64,000 nucleotides of DNA, from assembly GCF_000209165.1 (NCBI RefSeq), contig NC_009068.1:3162001-3226000 (forward strand), written 5' to 3'. The first letter of the stretch is position 1, and every line of letters starts with the position of its first letter. The stretch comes from Scheffersomyces stipitis CBS 6054 (Eukaryota; Ascomycota; Pichiomycetes; Serinales; Debaryomycetaceae). The position numbers and the translations under genes were made by a program. This document shows positions 9,846 to 19,716 of this stretch, one piece after another. The notes beneath the pieces are model-generated. The model did not search any database. It had not been told where the DNA came from and saw only the letters and a list, made by a program, of their open reading frames with translations.

Positions 9846-11786
9846 ATGGGAAACAACACTTCAGTATCAGCGAATACTTCCACGCGGAAGTCTGCTGCCG
9901 CCATTCTCCACCAACAGAATCTCGATCTGGAGTCACAAGTGTCGGTAGCCGGTTCACGAAAGTCGTCTTCAGGAAGAAATGCTACAGCTAAAGGAGACAC
10001 TTCGCTAGATGAAGATTTCAGTGATTTGATTCTCCACCAAGTAAAACGCCAGGATCTGACGAGCTCGTCGGGATACCTTCCCACGACTAATATCCTGGCC
10101 GGTGGGATCATTCCCGTCTCCTCTAACATCGGAAGCACGCCTGCTGTAACGAATACTAATGCTAACGCTAACCTTGCTCATAACACTAATGCTGATCCAT
10201 ATTATTCAGCTACGTATAATCAATTTTCAAATGACCTTATCGAAGACGAGTTCAATGAGTTGAATGATGGATTATTGGATCAGGAACCAGAAGTCTCTCG
10301 TAATATCTTGCCCGATGATGCTAGTGAAATCACTACGGAATCTACAAACAGCGGAGCAAACGACGAAACTCAAGACAATATGGATGTGGATGAGGACCAT
10401 TTCAAAGCTGTAACAGACCAATCCAATACTGATTCTGACTTGGACATGAATCATGCATCTGGCTTGTCGAAAGTAGACTTCACCAAAGTGACACCAGCCA
10501 ACCAGCAGCCTCATGAAGTTTCTGTAAAAGTAGATAACTCATATGTTCACCAGAGTAGAAAACGACACAATCGTTCGGGGAATGCTAGTGCCAGCAACGT
10601 CACCAGCAACCTCATTCCAGTGGAAATTAAATGGGTGAACTCGTCTCGAGAGGTCATAAACAAGATCTCTATCATTGGCTCGTTCACCAACTGGAGGGAC
10701 AGCATTCCTTTGTCGCTTTCACCTTTTCATTCGAACGAATACGTGACCACCTTAAACTTACCTCTTGGTGTCCACAAGTTGTTGTATATCATCAATAACG
10801 AATACCGAGTCAGTGACCAGTTGCCTACTGCAACAGATCTGGAGGGAATTTTCTTCAACTGGTTCGAAGTCATAGACGAAGCCCATCTCTTCAATCATTC
10901 ATTAAATCAACCAAATCATATCGGTGCTTCTACAGACTACGATGCCAACATAATCTCTCCGCCATACTACGACTACAAGACAACGTCGTCTTTCTCAGTA
11001 AACCACCAGGTACAGCCTCAAACTGCTGGCAAGTTTGAAGTGGACCAAATCAACAGAAAATCTAACAGCTTCTTGGCCAAGATCTCAAAAGAGAACTCGT
11101 CCAACTTCGAACATGTAGAATACGCGGAAGACAAAAACGACGACATGAAGGACATACGGATGCACGAAGAAGAACAAAAGAGTTCCGAGAACTATCCATA
11201 TGGAAGTAACAAAGGCTCAGTGCCAGGCTCAACTCAATATGTGCCATATAGCATGTCGTCTTCTACATCTTTGCGAACGCCCACAACTGAGAATGTACCA
11301 AAATTAGAATATTCCAGTGACATTCCAGAAATGTTTCAAAACTATGACTACTTCAAGAATAAGAGTCCAAACTACGAACTTCCTGAACCACCACAGCTCC
11401 CAGCACACTTAAACAACGTGTTATTAAACAAAATGTCGCAGACATCGTCTCAAAGCTCCCAGAGCCACATTAGCAATTCACAGACAGCTCACAGCTCTTC
11501 TTACGGTTCCACGCATCATCAGAGCCTCAAACCTCCCAATGCTGCATTTGTTTCAGAATCTAGCCCAACTAACCAGTCTCATAACAAAAGACCCACCTTA
11601 AGAAGAGCCGACAGCTCATACTACGCTTCAAACAAAGAATCCTACCACCAGTCAATTCCCAACCACGTGATCTTGAACCATTTGATGACGACCTCCATTA
11701 GAAACGACGTCTTAACAGTTGCTTGTATAACAAGGTACTCCGGTAAGTTCGTTACCCAAATCATGCATTCTCCAGCAGATAAATGA
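9846..11786 (+). CDS. GAL83: SNF1/AMPK complex beta subunit (Gal83/Sip2/Kis1 type)
   Basis: The 646-residue product has the three marks of the family. First, an N-terminal MGNNTS myristoylation signal. Second, a CBM48-type glycogen-binding domain at about 257-345, with IIGSFTNWRDSIPLSLSP, LPLGVHKLLYII and a closing NWFEVID. Third, a C-terminal ASC domain (about 510-646) with PPQLPAHLNNVLLNK, SIPNHVILNHLMTTSIRNDV and TRYSGKFVTQI. Beta subunits bridge the Snf1 kinase and the gamma subunit and set its location and targets in glucose and stress signalling. Ser/Asn-rich spacers make it longer than S. cerevisiae Gal83. Only one such gene is in view, so assignment among GAL83, SIP2 and Candida KIS1 is not certain. 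In TATD-x-EG the x codon at 10839 is CTG. Confidence 0.88.
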   Translation: MGNNTSVSANTSTRKSAAAILHQQNLDLESQVSVAGSRKSSSGRNATAKGDTSLDEDFSDLILHQVKRQDLTSSSGYLPTTNILAGGIIPVSSNIGSTPAVTNTNANANLAHNTNADPYYSATYNQFSNDLIEDEFNELNDGLLDQEPEVSRNILPDDASEITTESTNSGANDETQDNMDVDEDHFKAVTDQSNTDSDLDMNHASGLSKVDFTKVTPANQQPHEVSVKVDNSYVHQSRKRHNRSGNASASNVTSNLIPVEIKWVNSSREVINKISIIGSFTNWRDSIPLSLSPFHSNEYVTTLNLPLGVHKLLYIINNEYRVSDQLPTATDLEGIFFNWFEVIDEAHLFNHSLNQPNHIGASTDYDANIISPPYYDYKTTSSFSVNHQVQPQTAGKFEVDQINRKSNSFLAKISKENSSNFEHVEYAEDKNDDMKDIRMHEEEQKSSENYPYGSNKGSVPGSTQYVPYSMSSSTSLRTPTTENVPKLEYSSDIPEMFQNYDYFKNKSPNYELPEPPQLPAHLNNVLLNKMSQTSSQSSQSHISNSQTAHSSSYGSTHHQSLKPPNAAFVSESSPTNQSHNKRPTLRRADSSYYASNKESYHQSIPNHVILNHLMTTSIRNDVLTVACITRYSGKFVTQIMHSPADK

Positions 11787-12111
11787 GATGAATGTTATGA
11801 ATGCAAATGCTGCGAATGCTAAGGGAAAGTAGAATAGTGGAATTACTGGCTAGTGTTTTTGTATGTATGCTTATTATTGCTTTATTTAACTTGTATTTTT
11901 CTCTCGTTCTCGTTGACTAGCTTACGCGGTTAATTCATTCAATTCATAAATAAAACATGAAATAAATAACAATACAAACTAGTAGAATCTCGTCGTTGAC
12001 TTTAGATTCAGTTCTCGGATACACAAACCTAACCTCAGCTTTCTTGCAAATATCATCCTTCTGTATTGACGTAAAATATCAAGCATTTCTTGCTCTTGCT
12101 ACTACCCCTCC
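11787..12111. terminator. Convergent 3' region
   Basis: This 325 bp AT-rich gap lies between two convergent genes. It has several AATAAA / TAAATAA-type words (for example near 11946-11970) suited to 3' end formation on either strand. Nothing else is visible. Confidence 0.4.
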
Positions 12112-13686
12112 TCACTTCTTGTACCTTCTATCACGGCGAAGCCGGGTCTGCATTAAACTGTAGGTGGCTCTTCTGATGATAATTTCCAATTTAAATTTGT
12201 CAATCTCAGGATAAAATACAGATGTAATCGAGTGGAGACGGTCGAGCAACGCGACTCGTTCTGCTCTTGTAGTTCCTCGTATCCAAGTTTGGTATCCTAC
12301 TTTGAAATTGCAGTAGTTCTGGAACATCTCCAAAATGTTGATTTCAATAGCTCTAGTTAGACTGATACAGTAATCATCCAATTCTAGGATTCGAGAAAGC
12401 TCCCATACATTCAAGCGGGAGTAGTATCTGTCATTATTGATCTTATTCTTCTCTTTATTCTCCTTCATATGAACAGGTTTATCTTTGAGCTTCTTGGCAA
12501 GAAGAGTGATTCCTGGCTCCGAAAACAACTGTTCATCTTGATTTTCAATTTTGATCTTTCGTTCACGGTCTCTCTTGGGTGAATTGCACTCTACACTGTC
12601 AAGCCTAAACTCTGGAGTCCTCTTGTAAACAGATAGAGGTATATACTTCGTCTTTTTCAATTCGAAAAACTCCTTCGAAAATGGAGGAGGTAAAAGCGTT
12701 TGGTTGAACTCAGAAATTCTTCTTTTGAACTTGAAATGCTTAATTAGATTGTAGAACCTGTAACAACAATTTTGATACTTAATCCCAATTGTAAACTCGT
12801 TCTTACTGCGACGGGTTGTGACGATACATTTACTTTCTTCGGGTGTATCAACCTTTCTCTGAAGAGAATCGCTAGTTGTGTCGGCTTCCAAGTTTAAATT
12901 TCCTAGAATCAGTTCTTCAGATTCACTTTCCGTGTGTATCGGTGTGACAATAAACATAATATCCATCAGTTTTTCACTATCTTTAGTATCGTCACTTAAA
13001 TCTTGAGACAACATTTCTGTAGTTCTCGAGCTTAATGTTTGAGTTGTGTCTTGGAGACTAGGCTCAGCATTTGCAGATAGTTCAATTATGGGTTGTGTTT
13101 CAATATTGCTTTGGTTATCCACTTGTTTGAATGGGATTACGTTAGCAGTAGTTGTTTCATGTCCTTTTCCAAATTCAAGTTGAATGATATTTGCCATATC
13201 CAAAGGTACGTCATCAACATGATCTGGACAAAACGAGACGGGTCTTGGAGATGCAAGTGGAGAACTAGAAATGATATTAATCTTATCATTACCATCAAAA
13301 GTGTCTCCAGACAACATCAACTCTGTCTGGCAAACATCTTGTCTTGTTTGCTTAGTTTCTTGGTTCAAATCGATGTCCATATCAACTTCTTCGTCATCCA
13401 AAAAAGTTATCAACAGTGGATCAAGAGCTTCTTGGACATCCTCAGTAACGTTAGTGGCTGGAGTTTCGAAAAACTCATAGTCCAAATCTTCCTCTGAAAC
13501 AGGCGTTTGGTTGTCGGAAGTAGACGTGGGAGCAGTTGGCTGCTCTGTAGAGTCTTCTGGACTTGGCTTTGGTGATTGTTCGTATTCACCAAATTCTGAA
13601 CTGAGTCGAAGAAATTGAGAAAAGTCCATATCGTACTGTTCATTATAGTAGGGAAAGAGGAATTGGTCCTTGGTCCGAGATGCCAT
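12112..13686 (-). CDS. Unknown protein, 524 residues, basic conserved-looking C-terminus
   Basis: The N-terminal 300 residues are acidic and Ser/Thr-rich, with low-complexity stretches such as DDEEVDMDIDLNQE. From about residue 290 the character changes to a basic, ordered-looking region: KYQNCCYRFYNLIKHFKFKR, a charged linker, then a compact C-terminal domain of about 100 residues beginning WELSRILELDDYCISL. That domain ends in Arg/Lys-rich RRDRRYKK. This layout (acidic, disordered N-terminus plus basic C-terminal module) is common in nuclear regulators, but I do not recognise the family and assign no function. The start ATG at 13686 begins MASRTKDQFLFPYYN. The upstream gap is 892 bp, suggesting its own regulated promoter. 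Confidence 0.7.
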   Translation of the reverse strand: MASRTKDQFLFPYYNEQYDMDFSQFLRLSSEFGEYEQSPKPSPEDSTEQPTAPTSTSDNQTPVSEEDLDYEFFETPATNVTEDVQEALDPLLITFLDDEEVDMDIDLNQETKQTRQDVCQTELMLSGDTFDGNDKINIISSSPLASPRPVSFCPDHVDDVPLDMANIIQLEFGKGHETTTANVIPFKQVDNQSNIETQPIIELSANAEPSLQDTTQTLSSRTTEMLSQDLSDDTKDSEKLMDIMFIVTPIHTESESEELILGNLNLEADTTSDSLQRKVDTPEESKCIVTTRRSKNEFTIGIKYQNCCYRFYNLIKHFKFKRRISEFNQTLLPPPFSKEFFELKKTKYIPLSVYKRTPEFRLDSVECNSPKRDRERKIKIENQDEQLFSEPGITLLAKKLKDKPVHMKENKEKNKINNDRYYSRLNVWELSRILELDDYCISLTRAIEINILEMFQNYCNFKVGYQTWIRGTTRAERVALLDRLHSITSVFYPEIDKFKLEIIIRRATYSLMQTRLRRDRRYKK

Positions 13687-14578
13687 AATTCAGTTTCTGC
13701 TTGTAATTCACCGGCGAAAAAGACAAATCCCACTTCTAAATCTCAAGAAGAAAGAATTGTCATTAGGGGGCCATTTCCACTTTATCTGAATCCCATGGGG
13801 GGAGGGCTTTTTATAATGTTTAGGCGGCAAAATGTGGAGAATGTTGGTGGAAGGAGTTGTGTTCGTCTATGGGGTGTAAAGTTGCAAAAACTGTAATTTG
13901 CGTGCCGTGCATGAGCCGTGGTCACACAAACCTTGTTTTGTAGGTGTATTTTCTAATGGGGTCTTAGCCTAAGCCTTTCGGAATAACTAGAGATAAGAGA
14001 ATAATCCCTAGCTGTCTACCACGATAGGTAATGTGTGGTGCTAATCTGGTTATTACTGGTAGAACATTGTTTCTGTAATTGAAGATGTACTATTCTGATA
14101 CGTACGTGCATGGAATTCTATTTTTGGAAATTGTTACACTGGTTATACGTTTCATGAAGGTGTCACAGTTGTATTTATATGGATTTTTTCCGAATTCCCT
14201 AAAAATCATATTTTTTTCGCAGCCAAAATTATTTTTCACTCCACCTGACAACCCCTATAAATCAAGGAAATAACAGTGTAACTACGAGTACTATCTGAGT
14301 ATATTTTCCAAGGAAATATAAAAAAAACGTCAAATACCTAAACTATAGATCAAGCCTACTTAATGATATTCCGATCACTGAATTTAAATTGTTGGCCATT
14401 CCATTTGAATTGATAAGATAACAATGAAACATCAAGAATAATACACAAGTAAGGGAACTTCCAAAAGTCAAGCCTATTAAGAGAGCAAAGAAGCCAACTA
14501 AAGTCTCATGTAACTTCATTATATTTTTGAAACGTACACTGTATTATATATATTTCTTGCAAAGGCAAACCGAACAAA
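13687..14578. other. Intergenic, upstream of the 524-residue gene and 3' of SEC18
   Basis: No supported gene. A 64-codon ORF on the plus strand at 14079 is AT-rich and unconvincing. The region has a G-rich patch at 13795-13805 and AT-rich words near 14320 and 14520 that suit the SEC18 3' end. Confidence 0.4.
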
Positions 14579-16963
14579 CTATTCAAGTCTCATTTTATCC
14601 ATGATATTCGTAACAACATCATCGACTCCTTCTTTAGCGTAAGCCGAAACCATGATGGAGTCGATTAACCTCTTGATGCCGATGTTGACATCGAACTTGC
14701 CCAACTGGTTCAAGATCTCGTGTCTCTCTGAAGCGCTCATGAAGCCCAACTTATCCAATACCTTGCCGATTTCTTCAACCGTTCTGATTGGTGGAACAGC
14801 CACAGCGTCGTTAAACGAGTCTACCAAATTCATGTGCTTCAACACTGAGTATTGCGAAGTAGTACCAATGATCAACAATCTTCTGCCCTTTGGAGGACTC
14901 TTGGTTAAATAAACCATTAACAACTGGAGAATATCGTTGGAGAACCTGGGTCCAATAGGTACGTAATTGATCAAGGTCTCGATCTTGTCGATGAGCAAGA
15001 TGTTCAAGGGCGACTTGTAGACGTCTCTGAAGGTGTTATCTATATACTGAATCTTCTGCAACTCACCCATACCAGCCAAACTCTCAGCCGACAACATCTT
15101 GATGAAAGGAAAATCAGAATTGAGAGCTAGAGTACTGGCTATGGCTGTTTTACCTACACCAGGTGGCCCATATAACAAAAGACTACGTAAAGTTTCAGTT
15201 TCGCTGGACTTGACCAAGTCAATGATAGACTGGCCAGTCTCGAAGATGTTCTTGATGAAGTGGCTGAACTGGATGATACCGTGTCTAGCAGCGAGAGTCA
15301 AGTCCTCCTCATCTGTACCGAAAGCCGGCTTGACTTCGCTCAATGCTAGCAAGAAGTCATTACGAGTAATCTTTAAGTTTCTGATCGAGTCTACGTCGAT
15401 CTGAGCTATAGAGCCAGACTTCACGTGTCTGGTGATTGCGAAAGACTTGGCGGAATTGCACAAACCTTCCAACTCGGCACCAGTGAAGTTCTTTGTGAGC
15501 GAAGAAAGTTCGTCAAAGTCGATATCTGAGGTCAACAAATCATTTTCTCGCAACTTGGCCGTGTGAATCAACAAGATATCTCTTCTACCCTTTTCGTCTG
15601 GCAACGAGATTTCGATCTGGATCTCAAATCTGCCTGGTCTCAACAAGGCCGTATCGATTAAGTCCAACCTATTCGTCATACCGATCACCAAGATGTTATT
15701 CAATTGATCTACACCATCCATTTTGGACAACAATTGGTTGACTACATTGTCGCCTACACCAGTTCCGTCGGATTTACCTGAGCCTCTCTGCTTGAAAACA
15801 GAATCCAACTCGTCAAAAATTATAACGTGCAAGTCGGAATCTTCGCCCTTTTGTTTGTACTCCTGTTCGGCATCCTTAAACAAATTACGGATGTTTTCTT
15901 CAGATGCCCCCACGTATTTACTCAACATCTCCGGCCCGTTGACGATCTTGGGTTCTCTACCATTCAACATTTTACTCAACTTACGAGCTATAAGCGTTTT
16001 TCCTGTTCCTGGAGGTCCGAAGAGTAACAAACCCTTACAGTGCTTGTAGTCCAACTTCTCAGCGATCTCTGGAGGCAATATTCTACTGTTGAATGCTCTT
16101 CTGAAGATGTCCTGGAACTCGGCATCCAAACCACCAATGCCCAAATCCTCGAGCTTGAAGTCGGAGTTGATAAGCTGCTTGCGGGCACGTGGCTTGTGGT
16201 GCGTGGAACCTCCAAGAATCTTCTGTTTCAAAGAAGTAGGTTTGACCAAGTTGATGAGCGACTTGTCCTCAGGATAGAAAATGACATCGGTTTGACGGAG
16301 CAAGATGCCTTTTGAAGCCAAATCAGTCAGGTCTTTAATCGAAGGTAAGTGATCGTTGTTACTAATATCGATCACCTGTACAGATGAAATATACAACTCA
16401 TAGTAGACACCCTTGAAGTCCATGATGATTTTCTGCGTTGGTTGCAAGATCTGGTTTTCATAGCTCTTCAAAAATATGTCCACAAGTTCGTCATGAACGA
16501 TTGCAGCAGAGCTGGCTTTACTCTTTTGTTTGAAGTCTATGAGAATTTCGACTTGGCCCAAGTACGACTGCTGGGTATTGCCGTTGGCAAAGATATTATA
16601 CGATTCTACAGTTATCAGCTGACCTCTGGACCAGGAGCCCCATGTTCGAATGTTCCCACCCATCCCAACAGAACCAGGGGCCATGCGTTCGTCTTTCTCG
16701 ATCGAATACACAAACTCCGCGTCAAACAGAAATGGAGTTCTATTGGGAAAACTGGCAAAGTCGCCAGGATTTACTGCAACACAGTTCGATGAAACGATCC
16801 GATTGTCAGGAGACTGGTCGACTACAAAGCTCTTCTTGAAGTGAGGTACGCCGGCGTTTGAAACCGGACCCGAGGTGGCAACATTGGGCCTCAGGTGGGT
16901 GATGGTAGGGGCCCCAGGCTGTGTGGGGCTGTTGGAGACTCTACGGAATCCAAGTCTTTCCAT
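14579..16963 (-). CDS. SEC18: AAA+ ATPase Sec18 (NSF)
   Basis: Sec18 disassembles SNARE complexes after membrane fusion, working with Sec17 throughout the secretory pathway. The protein has an N domain, then two AAA modules. D1 has Walker A GPPGTGKT (about residues 316-323) and Walker B IIFDELDS; D2 has GPPGVGKT near residue 605 and a degenerate Walker B LLIDKIE. The GMTNRLDLID and LLRPGRFEIQIE motifs of D1 are intact. An in-frame ATG at 16996 would add 11 residues (MHFSLPQPEFT). I chose MERLGFRRVSN at 16963, giving 794 residues, since the extra residues have no Sec18 character; this choice is not certain. D2 lacking strong catalysis signals is normal for NSF. Confidence 0.96.
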   Translation of the reverse strand: MERLGFRRVSNSPTQPGAPTITHLRPNVATSGPVSNAGVPHFKKSFVVDQSPDNRIVSSNCVAVNPGDFASFPNRTPFLFDAEFVYSIEKDERMAPGSVGMGGNIRTWGSWSRGQLITVESYNIFANGNTQQSYLGQVEILIDFKQKSKASSAAIVHDELVDIFLKSYENQILQPTQKIIMDFKGVYYELYISSVQVIDISNNDHLPSIKDLTDLASKGILLRQTDVIFYPEDKSLINLVKPTSLKQKILGGSTHHKPRARKQLINSDFKLEDLGIGGLDAEFQDIFRRAFNSRILPPEIAEKLDYKHCKGLLLFGPPGTGKTLIARKLSKMLNGREPKIVNGPEMLSKYVGASEENIRNLFKDAEQEYKQKGEDSDLHVIIFDELDSVFKQRGSGKSDGTGVGDNVVNQLLSKMDGVDQLNNILVIGMTNRLDLIDTALLRPGRFEIQIEISLPDEKGRRDILLIHTAKLRENDLLTSDIDFDELSSLTKNFTGAELEGLCNSAKSFAITRHVKSGSIAQIDVDSIRNLKITRNDFLLALSEVKPAFGTDEEDLTLAARHGIIQFSHFIKNIFETGQSIIDLVKSSETETLRSLLLYGPPGVGKTAIASTLALNSDFPFIKMLSAESLAGMGELQKIQYIDNTFRDVYKSPLNILLIDKIETLINYVPIGPRFSNDILQLLMVYLTKSPPKGRRLLIIGTTSQYSVLKHMNLVDSFNDAVAVPPIRTVEEIGKVLDKLGFMSASERHEILNQLGKFDVNIGIKRLIDSIMVSAYAKEGVDDVVTNIMDKMRLE

Positions 16964-17503
16964 AGTGAATTCTGGTTGTGGAAGGGAAAAATGCACGGAA
17001 GTCTTCTAATACAAAGTCACAACACTTTCCTATTCTTAGCTAAGCCGATTGTGATTGTGATTGTACAGACAGATGGACCTGGAATTAGAAAGAAAGAATA
17101 TATTTTGAAATCTAATCTTGGTTTAGATTTGCCAGCCAAACCGATTTGATATGAATGTATGCAGGACGTGAAAAATGGAAACGCGACATTTTTGACACTG
17201 GCAAGTTGTTGAGTTGAGACAAGTGAAGATATGGAAGACGATAGCAAAGGCCAGTAGAACGTAATAGGACTATGCGAGTTGACGGTAGTGAAGACATTTG
17301 CTGTAGACAAGCTGTCCGTTGTCAGCCATCAGGTGACTCCAATATCCTCTCACTCAAATTTTAGGCGCACTTTACTTACTTTTATTCTTGAACGGTCTTG
17401 AACACCAAAAAATTGCAAACCTAGTTTCACAACAGAATAGCACCACTATAAAATGCAAAAATAAAGGAAAATAGGTAATTGATAGAAATTGCTGGTGTGT
17501 TAA
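16964..17503. promoter_or_regulatory. SEC18 upstream region, ending at tRNA-Leu
   Basis: This 540 bp stretch has no supported ORF. It contains one exact GCGACATT at 17183-17190, and AT-rich leader. A-runs at 17455-17471 read as T-runs on the minus strand and could end transcription of the tRNA-Leu gene that lies just to the right. Confidence 0.35.
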
Positions 17504-17586
17504 TGATACCCGCGAGATTCGAACTCGCGCCTCCGAAGAGACCAGGACCTTACCCTGGCGCCTTAGACCAACTCGGCCAGAGTACC
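17504..17586 (-). tRNA. tRNA-Leu (anticodon AAG)
   Basis: On the minus strand the 83 nt fold as a class II tRNA. The acceptor GGTACTC pairs with GGGTATC, followed by discriminator A. Box A is TGGCCGAGTTGG. The anticodon stem CCAGG/CCTGG encloses loop GTAAGGT, with anticodon AAG after T33. A long variable arm (CTC-TTC-GGAG) and T arm GCGAG TTCGAAT CTCGC complete it. There is no intron. It reads CUU/CUC leucine codons. CCA is not encoded, as expected in eukaryotes. A GCGACATT copy lies 11 bp upstream (17597-17604). Confidence 0.95.
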
Positions 17587-17692
17587 CAATTCCTATGCGA
17601 CATTTTTCCTTCTACATCCAAATTGTCTCAACACTAAATTGAAAAATCTGCCCAAAAATTTAAATATTAAGTATCCTATTCGCTCATTCAAA

Positions 17693-18154
17693 ATGAAATT
17701 TAAAGCTACCATACTCTTGTTATATTCTAGCATTGCATTCATCAACATTCCTTTCGTAGAATCGCTGGCTCTACGAAAAGGATGGCATTCAGTTCACACA
17801 AAAATTGATGCTGTGTTTAATGTTACACAGTTCATGAACTGTGTAAATATTAATGGTACAATTATCAACTTATGGGAAACAGAAGTTGGAGAATACCTTG
17901 TAACACCTGCTAACTTAGAAGTATTTGAATTATTTAAATGGTTAGACTGCACGGACGAGCAGGATATAGGAGACTTATTAGTGGTAAGTGATGGTACTTA
18001 TTTGGATGGTCTCACTAGTCTTCAGACCGGGTTAGTTAATGGAATAATAAGTTGGGTTGCATATCGACATCACGTGGAACCTGGAATCGATGCTAAGAAG
18101 AGCTGTTACAAAGGCATAGCATATGATGTATTTAACGATGCAGGGTGCAATTAA
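17693..18154 (+). CDS. Unknown small secreted protein
   Basis: This is a 153-residue product starting MKFKATILLLYSSIAFINI, a clear signal peptide ending near VESLA (about residue 24). The mature part of about 130 residues has four cysteines (near positions 55, 89, 139 and 152) and two N-glycosylation sequons (NVT, NGT). No transmembrane segment or GPI signal follows, so secretion is likely. The frame is open further upstream to 17639, but without an ATG, which fixes the start at 17693. It lies alone between two tRNA genes. I do not recognise the family; cysteine-paired secreted proteins of many roles look like this, and no function is claimed. Confidence 0.6.
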   Translation: MKFKATILLLYSSIAFINIPFVESLALRKGWHSVHTKIDAVFNVTQFMNCVNINGTIINLWETEVGEYLVTPANLEVFELFKWLDCTDEQDIGDLLVVSDGTYLDGLTSLQTGLVNGIISWVAYRHHVEPGIDAKKSCYKGIAYDVFNDAGCN

Positions 18155-18651
18155 GGTGACACATATAAGGATGGTCCTAGTGCTTATCCATAGGTAGCCA
18201 TGAGCGAAAAAGTATGTCAGCTGTTAATTATACCGGTAGAAAGGTACAATGGTAGTGAGCTTTCCTCTCAAACAGCGAACGAGACAAGGCAAACTTGTGC
18301 TGCACATCACTTTCAATCTTTGCTTGAAACTCTCTTCCAACGACTACAGAGTCGGCTCGAGGGGATTCCTTTTCAACTCGACCATCTCCCACCGCACCGC
18401 AAAGTATTCAATGATTGCAATGATCCCACTGTTTTTAAAAATTGGTACTTTTTTTTTAGAAATGGCATATATTACGACTAAAGTCAAACCCTATCTATAG
18501 CAGAGTATATAAATCATCCTCTAATCCATACAGAAGGGTGGAGGAAATCCTAAGATAAAAACCCGAATTATATTAAGAAAACTGAAATTCCTGCATATAA
18601 GCAATATATTCTTAGGTGTTTGTATTTTAGCGGTAGTCAGTCAACAATCTG
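18155..18651. other. Intergenic, possible degenerate ORF
   Basis: Two overlapping frames of 83-93 codons (18200-18481 and 18249-18500) are open here, on the same strand as the secreted-protein gene. Neither looks like a complete protein. They may be chance or a decayed gene remnant. No other structure is seen until tRNA-Val. Confidence 0.3.
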
Positions 18652-18744
18652 GGTTTAGTGGTGTAGCGGCTATCACGTTTCGTTTACAGGTGTTATACAC
18701 AGTAAGTTCCGAAAAGGCCCCGAGTTCGATCCTCGGCTAGATCA
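18652..18744 (+). tRNA. tRNA-Val (anticodon TAC) with 20-nt intron
   Basis: The acceptor GGTTTAG (18652-18658) pairs fully with CTAGATC (18737-18743), allowing two G-U pairs, followed by discriminator A. Box A reads TGGTGTAGCGG. The anticodon stem TTTCG (18678-18682) pairs with CGAAA (18710-18714), and the anticodon TAC is at 18685-18687. A 20-nt intron occupies 18689-18708, directly 3' of position 37, the canonical site. It contains GTAA, which can pair with the anticodon TTAC as pre-tRNA introns do. The T arm CCGAG TTCGATC CTCGG is perfect. After splicing the tRNA is 73 nt. Confidence 0.88.
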
Positions 18745-18749
18745 GATTC

Positions 18750-18755
18750 TTTTTT
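18750..18755 (+). terminator. Pol III terminator of tRNA-Val
   Basis: A run of six T begins 6 nt after the tRNA discriminator base, a typical RNA polymerase III stop signal. Confidence 0.8.
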
Positions 18756-19569
18756 GTTCCCATTTGGGATAACCTGTGCGACCGCAAATACCTTTTTGGG
18801 ATATTCCTGCACAGTGCCTGAAAATACATTTTTTATTTACATCTTTTTTGCCATCGTTTCTCTTTTTTTTGCAGTTAAACGAGGGGTGCGCTACCATCCG
18901 TCTAAACTTTGCGGCTGTGAAATTATTTGTCTAGCTGAGGGGATTGCGAAGTTCTGATTCGGCAGTGTCAGCGAACTTGTAAAAAAGTGTCAGTCTGTCT
19001 GGCTCACGACCAGACAATAAATACCTAGAAACAGACAGTCGACAGACATTTCGGCTACAGCAAGACGAATTTTTCATTTTATATTAGAACTTTATATATC
19101 ATAAGAATACAAGAATAGCACACGGTACAACTAACTAAGGATATAAATAAATGAAGAAAGTCACTCGATGAGGTTATAAAACAAGAATGGAAAAATTGCG
19201 GATCAGTGATAAATAAAACATTAGACGAAGTGACCATGACTTGACAGTAGGGTATAGTGTTACATAGCATGATTTGCTCAATAGTTGGCAATAATAGTCA
19301 CATGTTCGTAAGTAATAGTAGCATCGGTAACATAAAATGACAAAAAGTTTGGTAACAGATAATACAAGGCTCTTTTCAATTGCGTTGACTTCTTGCAATT
19401 GAATCATCTACTTGCAAGTGTAATCAACAACCTTTTACAATTGCTACTGCAGTGTAATTTTACAATTTAAGTTGTGCAGCTGTTGTCTTTTAATTGTAGT
19501 TTGTGCAACACTGATTGCCATTAAACCAAATATCTCTCCTTGTACCAAACCAGTAACATCTCATCTACA
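18756..19569. other. Intergenic, tRNA-Val to MPT5 3' end
   Basis: No convincing gene. CAGAC-type words occur in a short cluster at 18991-19048. The part from 19080 to 19560 is AT-rich and probably holds the MPT5 3' untranslated region. Short ORFs on both strands are compositional. Confidence 0.4.
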
Positions 19570-19681
19570 TCACATCTTCATCCATCCGCTTTTGGCCCCA
19601 CTGTTCATGCTAGGAAGGAACTGTTGGTGCTGCTGGAGCAGATACTGCTGTTGGTTCTGGACCAGCTGCGATTGGAGCAGT

Positions 19682-19716
<35 letters not shown>

